A stretch of 64,000 nucleotides of DNA from NCBI GenBank assembly GCA_902618015.1, contig CACMYX010000001.1, positions 1 to 64,000 on the forward strand, written 5' to 3'. The notes beneath the pieces are model-generated. The model was not told where the DNA came from and searched no databases. It saw only the letters and a list, made by a program, of their open reading frames with translations. This document shows, in pieces, positions 63,492 to 64,000 of the stretch (the first letter of the stretch is position 1; each line of letters begins with the position of its first letter). The translations under genes and the position numbers were made by a program. Source of the DNA: an uncultured Alphaproteobacteria bacterium (lineage in GTDB: Bacteria > Pseudomonadota > Alphaproteobacteria > HIMB59 > GCA-002718135).

Positions 63492-64000
63492 ATGGCCGCA
63501 AAAGACAGTCCACTAAAACAGTTCGAAATAGATCCAATATCTAATATTGAGCTTGGTGGCTATAATATTTCATTTACAAATTCGTCTTTTGCTATGCTGA
63601 TTACTGTTTTAGTAATTACTCTTTTTTTAACTTTAACAGTGAATACAAGATCAATCATCCCTTCTAGGATGCAGCTTATCTCAGAATTGATGTATAATTT
63701 TATAGCTCAGCTTCTCTCTGATACAGTTGGAGATAATGGAAAAAGGTATTTCCCATTTGTTTTCTCTTTATTCATGTTTGTGTTAATTGGCAATATGGTT
63801 GGTATGATACCATACCAATTTACATTCACGAGTCATATTATTGTTACATTTGCATTAGCTGCAGTTGTGTTTATTGGTGTAACTATTCTTGGATTTATTA
63901 ACCATGGAATTAAATTTTTTACATTCTTTTATATACCGGGTGTACCATTTTACATGCATCCACTGCTTATTCCTATTGAAGTAATTTCTTATTTATCAAG
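63492..64000 (+). CDS. atpB: F0F1 ATP synthase subunit a, partial
   Basis: The first 169 codons of subunit a, which with the c-ring forms the proton path; the gene runs off the right edge. The start MAAKDSPLKQFEIDPI is followed by IELGGYNISFTNSSFAML, RMQLISELMYNFIAQLLSDT near residues 58-77, FPFVFSLFMFVLIGNMVGMIPY (cut) and the YIPGVPFYMHPLLIPIEVIS region with its conserved Pro-Glu. The essential Arg lies beyond the edge. Confidence 0.93.
   Translation, partial: MAAKDSPLKQFEIDPISNIELGGYNISFTNSSFAMLITVLVITLFLTLTVNTRSIIPSRMQLISELMYNFIAQLLSDTVGDNGKRYFPFVFSLFMFVLIGNMVGMIPYQFTFTSHIIVTFALAAVVFIGVTILGFINHGIKFFTFFYIPGVPFYMHPLLIPIEVISYLS

Overview
The window looks like a chromosomal piece of a small-genome, AT-rich (roughly 30% G+C by eye) marine-type alphaproteobacterium, in the spirit of SAR11 or HIMB59-like lineages. 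The reasons are a CcrM-type GANTC methyltransferase, a proteobacterial MoaB, a CIRCE-controlled groESL, extreme gene packing (stops and starts overlap or sit within a few bases, even between opposite strands) and many compact protein versions. The exact lineage cannot be fixed from the sequence alone.

Layout. 1-9.6 kb: housekeeping genes (3'-truncated argD, ABC-2 permease, recX, AI-2E-type permease, MscS channel, periplasmic glutathione peroxidase, groEL/groES with a CIRCE operator, S49 protease, GT61 glycosyltransferase, tRNA-Arg, SH3 protein). 9.6-11.3 kb: a gene-poor accessory scar between a broken copy of tRNA-Gln and the intact tRNA-Gln. It carries one sulfotransferase gene and looks like the relic of an element that integrated at the tRNA. 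11.5-15.1 kb: envelope genes of unclear role (Cys-rich secreted protein, FG-GAP/ASPIC-UnbV protein, DUF4396 membrane protein, TPR protein, DUF4149 protein). 15.1-20.7 kb: the four-gene 'ligase-associated' DNA damage set (PdeM phosphoesterase, Lhr-like helicase, MBL-fold exonuclease, ATP-dependent DNA ligase). 20.7-27.8 kb: ispE, a TPR protein, a uracil-DNA glycosylase without cysteines, lytic transglycosylase, moaB, rnhB, a candidate small RNA and ccrM.

27.8-44.5 kb is the most distinctive part: one minus-strand, nearly gapless operon of three giant two-partner-secretion exoproteins (TpsA; about 1365, 1240 and 1771 residues), one FhaC/ShlB-type outer-membrane transporter (TpsB), a periplasmic-binding-protein homologue and a histidine phosphatase. 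The exoproteins combine the usual TPS domain with a middle region of beta-propeller-like repeats (about twelve in the largest) and a YDG-type C-terminal part. The two smaller paralogues are almost identical at DNA level in parts of their C-termini but differ in the middle.

44.6-58.3 kb: a MATE exporter, a GNAT-like protein and a purine island: guaB-purE-purK (+), purM-purN-purF-purD-purC (-) and purL-purQ (+). Together these encode the steps from PRPP to SAICAR plus IMP to XMP; purB and purH are not here. GuaB has no CBS domains, and PurL is a long PurS-PurL-type protein with a separate PurQ. 58.3-64 kb: mutY, a DciA-like gene, a DsbA-like gene, a short-armed SMC, atpI and the 5' part of atpB.

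Control signals visible are CIRCE with a promoter at groESL, a bidirectional terminator between gpx and groEL, a UACG-loop terminator before ccrM preceded by a hairpin exposing an anti-Shine-Dalgarno loop, three GANTC sites just upstream of ccrM, and an inverted repeat between purM and purL.
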